Shown here piece after piece: positions 1 to 5,445 of a DNA stretch of 7,854 bases. The stretch is taken from NCBI GenBank assembly GCA_031976395.1, contig DALYLJ010000151.1, forward strand, positions 1-7,854, read 5' to 3'. Every line of letters starts with the position of its first letter. The first letter of the stretch is position 1. Below the pieces are notes generated by a model, which had not been told where the DNA came from, did no database searches, and saw nothing but the letters and a program-made list of their open reading frames with translations. This DNA comes from UBA11164 sp002420085 (GTDB taxonomy: Bacteria; Pseudomonadota; Gammaproteobacteria; Xanthomonadales; Xanthomonadaceae). The translations under genes and the position numbers were made by a program.

Positions 1-1528
1 CGCCGAGTTCCGAATGATCACCGCCCCGGCCCTTGGCGATATCGTGGAACAGCGCCGCCAGCAGCAGCAGTTCGGGCTTGCGCAGTCGCGACCACAGCTC
101 GGGGCCGAATGCGAAACGTTGGGCCGCTGCGCGCTCGGCAAGGCTCTCGATGTTGCGCAGGACTTCCAGCGTGTGCTGATCGACCGTGTAGACGTGAAAC
201 AGGTCGTACTGCATCCGTCCGGCGACCGCTCCGAATGCCGGCAAGTAGCGGGCCAGCACGCCCAGACGCGCCATCCGGGACAGGGTCTTGACGGCAGCCG
301 GGCCTCGCATCAAGGCCATGAAACGCGCTCGGAGCGCGTCATCGGCCTGATCGGACGACGGGAAATCCGGCAGCGATTCGGCCAGCGCTCGCGCCGTCTC
401 GGAGTGCAGACCACGCAGACCCGGATGCGCCGCCCAGACCGCAAACAGGGTCAACACCCGATCCGGCCGGGCGACCAGCCAATCCGGCTCGGGCATGGCC
501 AGAAAGCCCCGCCGGGACAGCAGGCCCTCGGCCAGCGGCTGCGGCACGCCCTCGCCTTCCAGTTGTTCCTCGAACCGTTGCAGCAATCGATCGTTGATCC
601 GCAACACGGTCGCCGCTGCCCGGAAGAACTCCTGCATCATCTGCTCGACGGCCAGCCGATCGCGCCGTTCGTCCTTCAGGCCAAGCCGCTGGGCCAGGGC
701 TTTCTGGTGGTCGAACAGCAGCCGTTCCTCGGCACGCCCGGCCACCAGATGCAATCCGTACCGCAATCGCGCCAGGGTGCCGAACTCGCGTTCCAGACTC
801 TCGAATTCGTCCTCGCCGAGCGAGCCCAGCGGCACCAGCGATGCCAGGTCCGGCACCCCGTGGATGCGCCGGGCCATCCAAGCCAGGGTATGCAGATCGC
901 GCAGGCCGCCGGGACCGTCCTTGAGATTGGGTTCGAGGTTGTAGGCGGTGTCGTTGAAGCGGGCATGGCGCAGCCGCTGCTCCTCGCGCTTGGCGATGAA
1001 GTAATCGCGCGCCGGCCAGATCCGGGTCGGCGCAACGGCGGCCGCCAGTTCCTGGGCCGCGCCTTGTCGCCCGGCCAGTTCCCGCAGTTCGAGCAGGGCG
1101 GTCATCACGGTGACATCGGCGGCGGCCTCTCGACACTGACTGAGCGAACGGACCGCATGCGAGGCCGGCACCCCGGCATCCCACAACAGGGTGAACAGCC
1201 GCGACAACCGCTCGCCATCGTCATCATCGAGGCGATCCCAGGTCAGCACCAGCAGATCGACATCGGAATACGGAAACAATTCGCCGCGCCCGTAGCCACC
1301 GGTCGCCAGCAGGCTGAAGCGATCATCACGGCGAGGGTCGTCGGCCAGACTGCGTCGAAACGCCCGACCGACCAGGGCATCGATCGCCTCGACCCGAGCC
1401 CGGGCCAGCCGGCCGACCGGCTCACCGGCGTCGTAGCGATGCTCCAGCGCCTGTGCCAAGCGCGTCAGATCGGCGCGAACCGCCGCCGCCCAGCCGGCAT
1501 CATCGACCCGGTCGTCATCGCTGATCAT
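1..1528 (-). CDS. glnD: Bifunctional PII uridylyltransferase/uridylyl-removing enzyme GlnD, N-terminal 509 residues (truncated by window edge)
   Basis: GlnD senses glutamine: it uridylylates PII proteins (GlnB/GlnK) when glutamine is low and removes the UMP when it is high, in the cytoplasm. I translated this frame by hand and it is open without a stop from 1528 to the left edge. The nucleotidyltransferase signature GGYGRGELFPYSDVDLL lies at about residues 77-93, with the metal-binding Asp pair D89/D91. The GlnD-type YNLEPNLKDGPGGLRDLH segment follows, cut short at DLH here. The HD domain begins with YDLFHVYTVDQHT (H445, H452) and continues to LFHDIAKGRGGDHSELG with H495/D496. The rest of the HD domain and the two C-terminal ACT domains expected of this roughly 850-900-residue family lie outside the window. 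I chose ATG at 1528. An in-frame GTG at 1549 would overlap the map stop codon by four bases and is a real alternative. Neither start has a clear Shine-Dalgarno sequence, so translation is probably coupled to map. The family call is very secure. Confidence 0.96.
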   Translation of the reverse strand, partial: MISDDDRVDDAGWAAAVRADLTRLAQALEHRYDAGEPVGRLARARVEAIDALVGRAFRRSLADDPRRDDRFSLLATGGYGRGELFPYSDVDLLVLTWDRLDDDDGERLSRLFTLLWDAGVPASHAVRSLSQCREAAADVTVMTALLELRELAGRQGAAQELAAAVAPTRIWPARDYFIAKREEQRLRHARFNDTAYNLEPNLKDGPGGLRDLHTLAWMARRIHGVPDLASLVPLGSLGEDEFESLEREFGTLARLRYGLHLVAGRAEERLLFDHQKALAQRLGLKDERRDRLAVEQMMQEFFRAAATVLRINDRLLQRFEEQLEGEGVPQPLAEGLLSRRGFLAMPEPDWLVARPDRVLTLFAVWAAHPGLRGLHSETARALAESLPDFPSSDQADDALRARFMALMRGPAAVKTLSRMARLGVLARYLPAFGAVAGRMQYDLFHVYTVDQHTLEVLRNIESLAERAAAQRFAFGPELWSRLRKPELLLLAALFHDIAKGRGGDHSELG

Positions 1529-1545
1529 CGCCCGGATCGAACCGC

Positions 1546-2322
1546 TCACAGGTCGTTGTCGTCATCCGGCAGCCGGGTGAGGATTTCCGGCCCGTCCGGC
1601 GTGACATGGATGGTGTGCTCCCACTGCGCCGACAGCGAGCGGTCCTTGGTCACCACCGTCCAGCCATCCGGCAGCAAGCGGGTGTGGCGCTTGCCGGCAT
1701 TGATCATCGGCTCGACCGTGAAGGTCATGCCCGGCCGCAGCACCAGGCCCTCGCCTGGGGTGCCGTAGTGCAACACCTGCGGATCCTCGTGGTAGACCTC
1801 ACCGATGCCATGGCCGCAATACTCGCGCACCACCGAGAAGCGCTGACCCTCGGCGAAGCTCTGGATGGCATGGCCGACATCGCCCAGGGTCGCGCCGGGG
1901 ACCGCCGCCCGGATGCCGCGAAACATCGCCTCGCGGGTGATCTCGACCAGGCGTCGAGCCAGTACCGACGGCTCGCCGACATAGAACATCCGGCTGGTGT
2001 CACCGTGCCAGCCGTCCTTGATCACCGTGACGTCGATATTGACGATATCGCCATCCCTGAGGATCTTCGCCTCGCTCGGGATGCCGTGACAGATGACGTT
2101 GTTGACCGAGGTGCAGATGGTCTTCGGGAAACCGCGATAACCGACGTTGGCCGGGATCGCCCCCTGGACCTCGGTGATGTGCTGATGACAGATGCGGTCG
2201 AGTGCCTCGGTGGACACCCCCGGCCGGACGTGCGGAGCAACCACACGCAGCACCTCGGCAGCCAGCCGGCCGGCAACGCGCATCTTCTCGATCTGTTCGG
2301 GAGACTTGATGGAAATGGCCAT
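1546..2322 (-). CDS. map: Type I methionine aminopeptidase
   Basis: Map removes the initiator methionine from nascent proteins whose second residue is small; it is a cytosolic, two-metal pita-bread-fold enzyme. The 258-residue product starts MAISIKSPEQIEKMRVAGR and is collinear with the E. coli enzyme. The five metal ligands fall at the E. coli numbers: D97, D108, H171, E204 and E235. The substrate-contacting histidines H79 and H178 are also present. The C terminus ends in an acidic LPDDDNDL and is slightly shorter than in E. coli (264 residues). The frame stays open upstream to 2508, but the start at 2322 gives the canonical family N terminus. No Shine-Dalgarno sequence is visible before this ATG. 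glnD follows 17 bp downstream, or overlaps if it uses the GTG start, so map-glnD is probably one transcription unit. It runs divergently from rpsB, an arrangement common in gammaproteobacteria. Confidence 0.97.
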   Translation of the reverse strand: MAISIKSPEQIEKMRVAGRLAAEVLRVVAPHVRPGVSTEALDRICHQHITEVQGAIPANVGYRGFPKTICTSVNNVICHGIPSEAKILRDGDIVNIDVTVIKDGWHGDTSRMFYVGEPSVLARRLVEITREAMFRGIRAAVPGATLGDVGHAIQSFAEGQRFSVVREYCGHGIGEVYHEDPQVLHYGTPGEGLVLRPGMTFTVEPMINAGKRHTRLLPDGWTVVTKDRSLSAQWEHTIHVTPDGPEILTRLPDDDNDL

Positions 2323-2336
2323 GATCGCTGCATTAT

Positions 2337-2357
2337 CCGATACTTGCATCGTATCGG
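2337..2357. repeat. Perfect dyad (7-bp arms, 7-bp spacer) in the map/rpsB divergent promoter region
   Basis: CCGATAC (2337-2343) and GTATCGG (2351-2357) are exact reverse complements around the 7-bp spacer TTGCATC. The spacer contains the proposed rpsB -35 hexamer. The octamer GCATTATC also occurs twice, at 2330-2337 and 2364-2371, flanking the dyad. The position between two divergent housekeeping genes and over a -35 box would suit an operator, but I do not recognise the binding protein. Confidence 0.5.
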
Positions 2358-2373
2358 CCAGCCGCATTATCAT
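2344..2373 (+). promoter_or_regulatory. Candidate sigma70-type promoter of rpsB-tsf
   Basis: A -35 hexamer TTGCAT (2344-2349, 4 of 6 to TTGACA) is followed after 18 bp by a -10 hexamer TATCAT (2368-2373, 5 of 6 to TATAAT). It is the best promoter-like pair between map and rpsB. It would start transcription near 2380 and leave a leader of about 190 nt, which suits a regulated ribosomal-protein operon. It is predicted by eye only. Confidence 0.6.
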
Positions 2374-2379
2374 GTTTGG

Positions 2380-2568
2380 CTGGCAAACGTAGCCACCCTG
2401 CCCGTCCACGTCGCACGTCAGCGGCGAATTCACACCCACGTCCCAGCACCGTGCCGGGGTGCTCCGCAACTGGCGGAGTTCGGCCACGGCGGATGTGGGG
2501 AGGCCCAACCCCGGAGCACGAAGCCCCGCTCAGGCGCGGCCTGCTCCCGCTTGCAAGGATCGATCCCA
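2380..2568 (+). promoter_or_regulatory. Structured rpsB 5' leader (probable S2 autoregulatory region)
   Basis: The long leader can form a hairpin at 2449-2489: CCGTG/CACGG and CCG/CGG with one bulged C, then the inner stem CTCCGC (2462-2467)/GCGGAG (2473-2478) with loop AACTG. Competing long-range pairings use the same bases. GTGCTCCG (2459-2466) can pair with CGGAGCAC (2512-2519), and GTGCCGGGG (2451-2459) with CCCCGG-AG-CAC (2509-2519, AG bulged). GAGCA (2514-2518) has a further partner TGCTC (2542-2546) just before the ribosome-binding site. The Shine-Dalgarno AAGGAT (2555-2560) ends 8 nt before the start codon. Gammaproteobacterial rpsB operons are known to be repressed by free S2 acting on a structured leader. 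That this leader works the same way is inference from position and pairing. Confidence 0.6.
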
Positions 2569-3429
2569 ATGTCCCAGGTCACCATGCGTCAGATGCTGGA
2601 AGCCGGCGTCCATTTCGGCCACCAGACCCGCTACTGGAACCCGAAGATGGCACCGTTCATCTTCGGCGCGCGCGGCAAGATTCACATCATCAACCTCGAA
2701 AAAACCCTGCCGCTGTTCATCGATGCGCTCAACTTCGTGTCCGGCCTGAGCCAGAAGCGCGGCACCGTCCTGTTCGTCGGCACCAAGCGCTCCGCCCGCG
2801 AAGCCGTCAAGGAAGAAGCCGCCCGCTGCGGCATGCCCTTCGTCAGCCAGCGCTGGCTGGGCGGCATGCTGACCAACTTCCGCACCATCAAGCAGTCGGT
2901 TGCCCGCCTGAAGGAACTTGAGGCCGGCGAAACCGACGGCAGCTTCGAGCGGCTGGTCAAGCACGAAGTGCTGAGCCGTCGGCGCGAGCGCGACAAGCTG
3001 GAAGCCTCGCTCGGCGGCATCAAGGACATGAATCGCCTGCCCGACGCCCTGTTCGTGGTCGATATCGGCTACGAGAACATCGCCGTCCAGGAAGCCAAGA
3101 AGCTCGGCATTCCGGTGATCGCCGTGGTCGATACCAACTACGACCCGAATCTGGTCGATTACCCGATCCCCGGCAATGATGACGCCATCCGTGCCGTGCA
3201 ACTGTATGCCCACGCGATCGCCGACGCCGTGCTCGAAGGCAAGGCGGCCGCCCCGATCATTGCCAGCAGCGATGACGAATTCGTCGAACTCGACGCTGAG
3301 GGCAATCCGGTCGTTGCCGCCGAAAAGCCCGAGCCGCGCCGCAAGGCCCCGCCGCGCAAGGCCCCGCCGCGCAAGCCGGGACGTGGCGGAAACAAGTCGA
3401 TCGACCTGAGCGGCGACGACACCGAGTAA
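2569..3429 (+). CDS. rpsB: 30S ribosomal protein S2 with a basic C-terminal extension
   Basis: S2 is a late-assembling protein on the back of the 30S subunit and helps recruit S1. The 286-residue product begins MSQVTMRQMLEAGVHFGHQ and contains the S2 segments RYWNPKMAPFIFGAR, KIHIINLEKT, QRWLGGMLTNF, a coiled-coil stretch ending SRRRERDKLE, and LPDALFVVDI. It is about 45 residues longer than E. coli S2 (241). The extra tail has an acidic stretch (SSDDEFVELDAEG), then PEPRRKAPPRKAPPRKPGRGGNK, then an acidic end (DLSGDDTE). Xanthomonadales S2 proteins are, as I recall, also somewhat extended. The start is fixed by AAGGAT 8 nt upstream. The frame stays open far upstream through map, but those codons are antisense to map. 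rpsB is the first gene of a unit with tsf. Confidence 0.98.
   Translation: MSQVTMRQMLEAGVHFGHQTRYWNPKMAPFIFGARGKIHIINLEKTLPLFIDALNFVSGLSQKRGTVLFVGTKRSAREAVKEEAARCGMPFVSQRWLGGMLTNFRTIKQSVARLKELEAGETDGSFERLVKHEVLSRRRERDKLEASLGGIKDMNRLPDALFVVDIGYENIAVQEAKKLGIPVIAVVDTNYDPNLVDYPIPGNDDAIRAVQLYAHAIADAVLEGKAAAPIIASSDDEFVELDAEGNPVVAAEKPEPRRKAPPRKAPPRKPGRGGNKSIDLSGDDTE
3340..3375 (+). repeat. 15-bp in-frame tandem repeat (2.4 copies) in the rpsB tail
   Basis: The unit CGCAAGGCCCCGCCG occurs at 3340-3354 and again, identically, at 3355-3369, with a partial CGCAAG at 3370-3375. Each unit encodes RKAPP, so gain or loss of a unit keeps the frame. This is typical of slipped-strand or unequal-recombination repeats in disordered tails. 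Confidence 0.85.
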
Positions 3430-3443
3430 CCCAGCCTTCACCC

Positions 3444-3466
3444 GACCGGGCGATACTCGCCCGGTC
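3444..3466 (+). promoter_or_regulatory. Perfect 10-bp hairpin after rpsB
   Basis: GACCGGGCGA (3444-3453) and TCGCCCGGTC (3457-3466) are exact reverse complements around a 3-nt loop TAC, starting 15 nt after the rpsB stop codon. No T-run follows, so it is not a classical intrinsic terminator. It may stabilise the rpsB end of the mRNA or attenuate passage into tsf. Confidence 0.6.
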
Positions 3467-3476
3467 GATCCGCTCC

Positions 3477-3512
3477 GACGACCGCCACCGATGCACTCGG
3501 CGCGCGGTCGTC
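3477..3512 (+). promoter_or_regulatory. Second rpsB-tsf intergenic hairpin
   Basis: GACGACCGC (3477-3485) pairs perfectly with GCGGTCGTC (3504-3512). Inside, CCGA (3488-3491) can pair with TCGG (3497-3500). It ends 18 nt before the tsf Shine-Dalgarno GAGGT (3531-3535; 6 nt before the ATG) and lacks a U-tract. With the first hairpin it forms a tandem structured spacer, which could set the RpsB:EF-Ts ratio by partial termination, processing or mRNA protection. The role is inferred. Confidence 0.55.
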
Positions 3513-3541
3513 TCCGCATTTGCTTGACATGAGGTAAGTCC

Positions 3542-4417
3542 ATGGAAATCTCTGCCGCCCTGGTCAAAGAACTGCGCGAGCGCTCCGGCGCCGGCATGAT
3601 GGAGTGCAAGAAGGCACTCACCGAGAACAACGGCGACATCGACGCCGCAATGGAACATCTGCGCAAGACCGGACTGGCCAAGGCCGACAAGAAGGCCGGC
3701 CGGGTCGCCGCCGAGGGCCGCATCGTCCTGGCCCAGGACGCCAAGGCCGCCGTGCTGGTCGAAATCAACTGCGAAACCGACTTCGTCGCCAAGGACGCAG
3801 GCTTCACCGGCTTCGCCGACGCCACCGCCCAGGCGGCCCTGGCCTCCGGCGTCGCCGATGCCGAAGCGCTCAAATCGGTCGCGCTCGGCGGTGAGACCGT
3901 CGAAGTCGCCCGTCAGGCCCTGGTCGCCAAGATCGGCGAGAACATCCAGGTTCGTCGCATGGCCCGGATCGCCTCCGAGCATGCGGTCGGCGCCTATGTC
4001 CACGGCGGCCGGATCGGCGTGCTGGTCGAAGTCAAGGGTGGCGACGCCGAACTGGCGCGTGGCCTGGCCATGCACATCGCCGCGATGAACCCGCCCTACA
4101 TCGACGCCTCGGGCGTCCCGGCCGACGTGGTCGAGAAGGAAAAGGAAATCGCCCTCGCCCAGATGTCCGACAAGGAAAAGGCCAAGCCGGCCGAAATCCT
4201 CGAAAAGATCATCTCCGGCAAGATCAACAAGATCGTCTCCGAGATCACCCTGGTCGGCCAGCCCTATGTGCTCGACACCAACAGCTCGGTCGAATCGATC
4301 CTGCGCAAGGCCGGCGCCGAAGTCCTCGGCTTCGTCCGACTGGCGGTCGGCGAAGGCATCGAAAAGAAGGAAGAAGACTTCCACGCCGAAGTGATGAAGC
4401 AGGCTGGCCTGGCGTGA
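3542..4417 (+). CDS. tsf: Translation elongation factor Ts
   Basis: EF-Ts is the guanine nucleotide exchange factor that regenerates EF-Tu-GTP from EF-Tu-GDP in the cytoplasm. The 291-residue product starts MEISAALVKELRERSGAGMMECKKAL, the UBA-like N-terminal domain that binds EF-Tu. The exchange motif TDFV is at about residues 79-82 within CETDFVAKDAGF. The core domain contains LVAKIGENIQVRR and HIAAMNPPY. A dimerisation/C-terminal region with SDKEKAKPAEILEKIISGKI and a final FHAEVMKQAGLA completes the protein. The length is close to E. coli EF-Ts (283). GAGGT six bases before the ATG supports the start. tsf lies 112 bp after rpsB in the usual order. pyrH does not follow within the window, and no intrinsic terminator is seen directly after the stop codon. 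Confidence 0.98.
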   Translation: MEISAALVKELRERSGAGMMECKKALTENNGDIDAAMEHLRKTGLAKADKKAGRVAAEGRIVLAQDAKAAVLVEINCETDFVAKDAGFTGFADATAQAALASGVADAEALKSVALGGETVEVARQALVAKIGENIQVRRMARIASEHAVGAYVHGGRIGVLVEVKGGDAELARGLAMHIAAMNPPYIDASGVPADVVEKEKEIALAQMSDKEKAKPAEILEKIISGKINKIVSEITLVGQPYVLDTNSSVESILRKAGAEVLGFVRLAVGEGIEKKEEDFHAEVMKQAGLA

Positions 4418-4418
4418 T

Positions 4419-4545
4419 GTTGAAGCCGGGAGTCGTTGGAGCCGGCAGTGGTTGAAGCCGGGATTTGAGATTCGAGATTCGAGATTCGGGATTCGGGATT
4501 CGGGATTCGTTGAGGCCGAGGGTCGGGAATCGGGAGTCGAGAGTC
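4419..4545. repeat. Composite heptad-repeat element, copy A
   Basis: Two copies of GTTGAAGCCGGGA (4419-4431 and 4451-4463) flank a 5' module GGGAGTCGTTGGAGCCG (4428-4444). Seven contiguous 7-bp units follow at 4460-4508: GGGATTT, GAGATTC three times, GGGATTC three times. Then comes the 3' module GTTGAGGCCGAGGGT (4509-4523), and a second, degenerate heptad run GGGAATC, GGGAGTC, GAGAGTC (4525-4545). No gene is credible here; short frames through it translate to low-complexity repeats. Similar 7-bp intergenic arrays are, from memory, common in Xanthomonadales genomes. Confidence 0.85.
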
Positions 4546-4547
4546 GG

Positions 4548-4610
4548 GGGCCGCGCGAGTCCACACCCCCTTCGCGTGCGAAGGGGGTTGGCGGGATGGT
4601 CGCGCGGCCC
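4548..4610. repeat. Nested palindrome between the two heptad elements
   Basis: The outer arms GGGCCGCGCGA (4548-4558) and TCGCGCGGCCC (4600-4610) are exact reverse complements. Inside them CCCCCTTCGC (4566-4575) and GCGAAGGGGG (4578-4587) are also exact reverse complements, separated by only two bases. Together they could form one long hairpin or cruciform with an asymmetric internal loop. Neither strand shows a following T-tract, so it is not a standard intrinsic terminator. It could still end or protect the tsf transcript, or be a REP-like mobile palindrome. Confidence 0.7.
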
Positions 4611-4671
4611 GGTGTGTTTGGCCTGAACCCGTAACCCGCTCCGCGCGACAATCGCGGCTGCTAATCAAGCT

Positions 4672-4731
4672 GGGAGTCGTTGGAGCCGGGATTCGGGATT
4701 CGGGATTCGGGATTCGTTGAGGCCGAGGGTG
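4672..4731. repeat. Composite heptad-repeat element, copy B
   Basis: This repeats the layout of copy A in the same orientation. The 5' module GGGAGTCGTTGGAGCCG (4672-4688) runs directly into four perfect GGGATTC units (4688-4715), then the 3' module GTTGAGGCCGAGGGT (4716-4730). The flanking modules are identical to those of copy A while the heptad number and sequence differ. This points to duplication followed by array length change. The remaining DNA to 4797 shows nothing I can assign; no clear terminator for the minus-strand gene is visible. Confidence 0.85.
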
Positions 4732-4797
4732 GGGAAACCAAGCCCATCACACCACCTTGGGCACCGTCACGCCGATCGTACCGACCGAGGCTCGACG

Positions 4798-5445
4798 CTA
4801 AGCCGGCAACACCATACCCTTTTCCGCCAAGGCGGCCGTGGCGACCGCGTCCTGGCGCATCGTCTTTCTGAACGCTGGCCGCCGGATCAAGCGATCGAAA
4901 TAGGCGAGTACGCTGGCCGAATTCACCGGAATATCGTAGAACTTCGCCCAGAACCCGACATGCCCGAAAAACAGATCGGGCACGGTGAACTGCTCACCCA
5001 TCACGTAAGTATTCTCGCCGAGCTTCTTCTCCAGGCCCTTGACCGCCTTTTGCCAATCCTCCAGCGCCAGGCCGAGCACCTCATTCAGCCGCTCGTCCTC
5101 ATTCCGGTTCAACTGCCGGATGGCCGACCAGATCGGGCCTTCCAGGTCATTGGTTGCCATGTAGTTCCAGCCTTCCATCTGGGCGCGTTGAACCGTGCCG
5201 GATGGAAAACTGAAACCGAACTGCGGATGGGTATCGGCCAGGTAGGTGCAGATCGCCGCCGAATCGGTGATGACCTTGTCACCGTCGCGCAGGGCCGGCA
5301 ATACTCCGGTCGGATTCACTGCCAATGCGATATCCGAATGCGGCACCGTATCGATGGCCTCATATTCGGCATTGATTTCTTCCAACATCCAACAGACGCG
5401 ATTCTTGCGTGAGCCGATTCCTGGCATGCCGACAAGCGTGTACAT
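4798..5445 (-). CDS. Glutathione S-transferase family protein
   Basis: This 215-residue protein has the two-domain layout of cytosolic GSTs, which conjugate glutathione to electrophiles or reduce related substrates. The N-terminal thioredoxin-like domain (about 1-78) has the GSRKNRVCWMLEE helix start (S12 is a candidate thiolate-stabilising residue), the cis-proline in GVLPAL (P50) and the glutathione gamma-glutamyl-binding DSAAI (D61, S62). The all-helical C-terminal domain (about 85-215) carries the N-capping box T154-x-x-D157 in FTVPDLFFG. Length is typical. The start is supported by AAAGGA (5453-5458), seven bases before the ATG. A possible -10 TAGAAT lies on this strand at 5524-5519, without a convincing -35. 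It is transcribed towards tsf and divergently from the chitinase gene. I cannot assign a specific class or substrate. It stands alone, with no evident operon partner. Confidence 0.9.
   Translation of the reverse strand: MYTLVGMPGIGSRKNRVCWMLEEINAEYEAIDTVPHSDIALAVNPTGVLPALRDGDKVITDSAAICTYLADTHPQFGFSFPSGTVQRAQMEGWNYMATNDLEGPIWSAIRQLNRNEDERLNEVLGLALEDWQKAVKGLEKKLGENTYVMGEQFTVPDLFFGHVGFWAKFYDIPVNSASVLAYFDRLIRRPAFRKTMRQDAVATAALAEKGMVLPA

Noticed and set aside
14..1768. Long plus-strand open frame of 584 codons across glnD and the end of map
   Set aside because: Its translation is rich in Arg/Gln/Pro with no recognisable domain, and it is antisense to clearly conserved GlnD and Map sequence. Such antisense open frames are common in high-GC DNA.
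2323..2508. N-terminal extension of Map to 2508
   Set aside because: The added residues cross the rpsB leader and match nothing in the family. MAISIKSPEQIEKM is the canonical Map start.
1606..2568. Plus-strand extension of the rpsB frame upstream to 1606
   Set aside because: The extension is antisense to map. The S2 family N terminus and a good Shine-Dalgarno place the start at 2569.
3524..3529. Perfect TTGACA hexamer just before tsf, considered as a tsf promoter
   Set aside because: A -10 at normal spacing would fall inside the tsf coding region after the start codon, so it could not drive full-length tsf.
4460..4545. CRISPR array
   Set aside because: The 7-bp units are contiguous, with no spacers and no cas genes; these are simple tandem repeats.
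4452..4634. Short plus-strand frame through the repeat region
   Set aside because: Its translation is periodic repeat-derived sequence, and it has no ribosome-binding site or recognisable domain.
2530..4668. Minus-strand open frames of up to 464 codons opposite rpsB and tsf
   Set aside because: They overlap two certain genes in antisense, are compositionally skewed, show no family motifs, and one runs through the heptad repeats.
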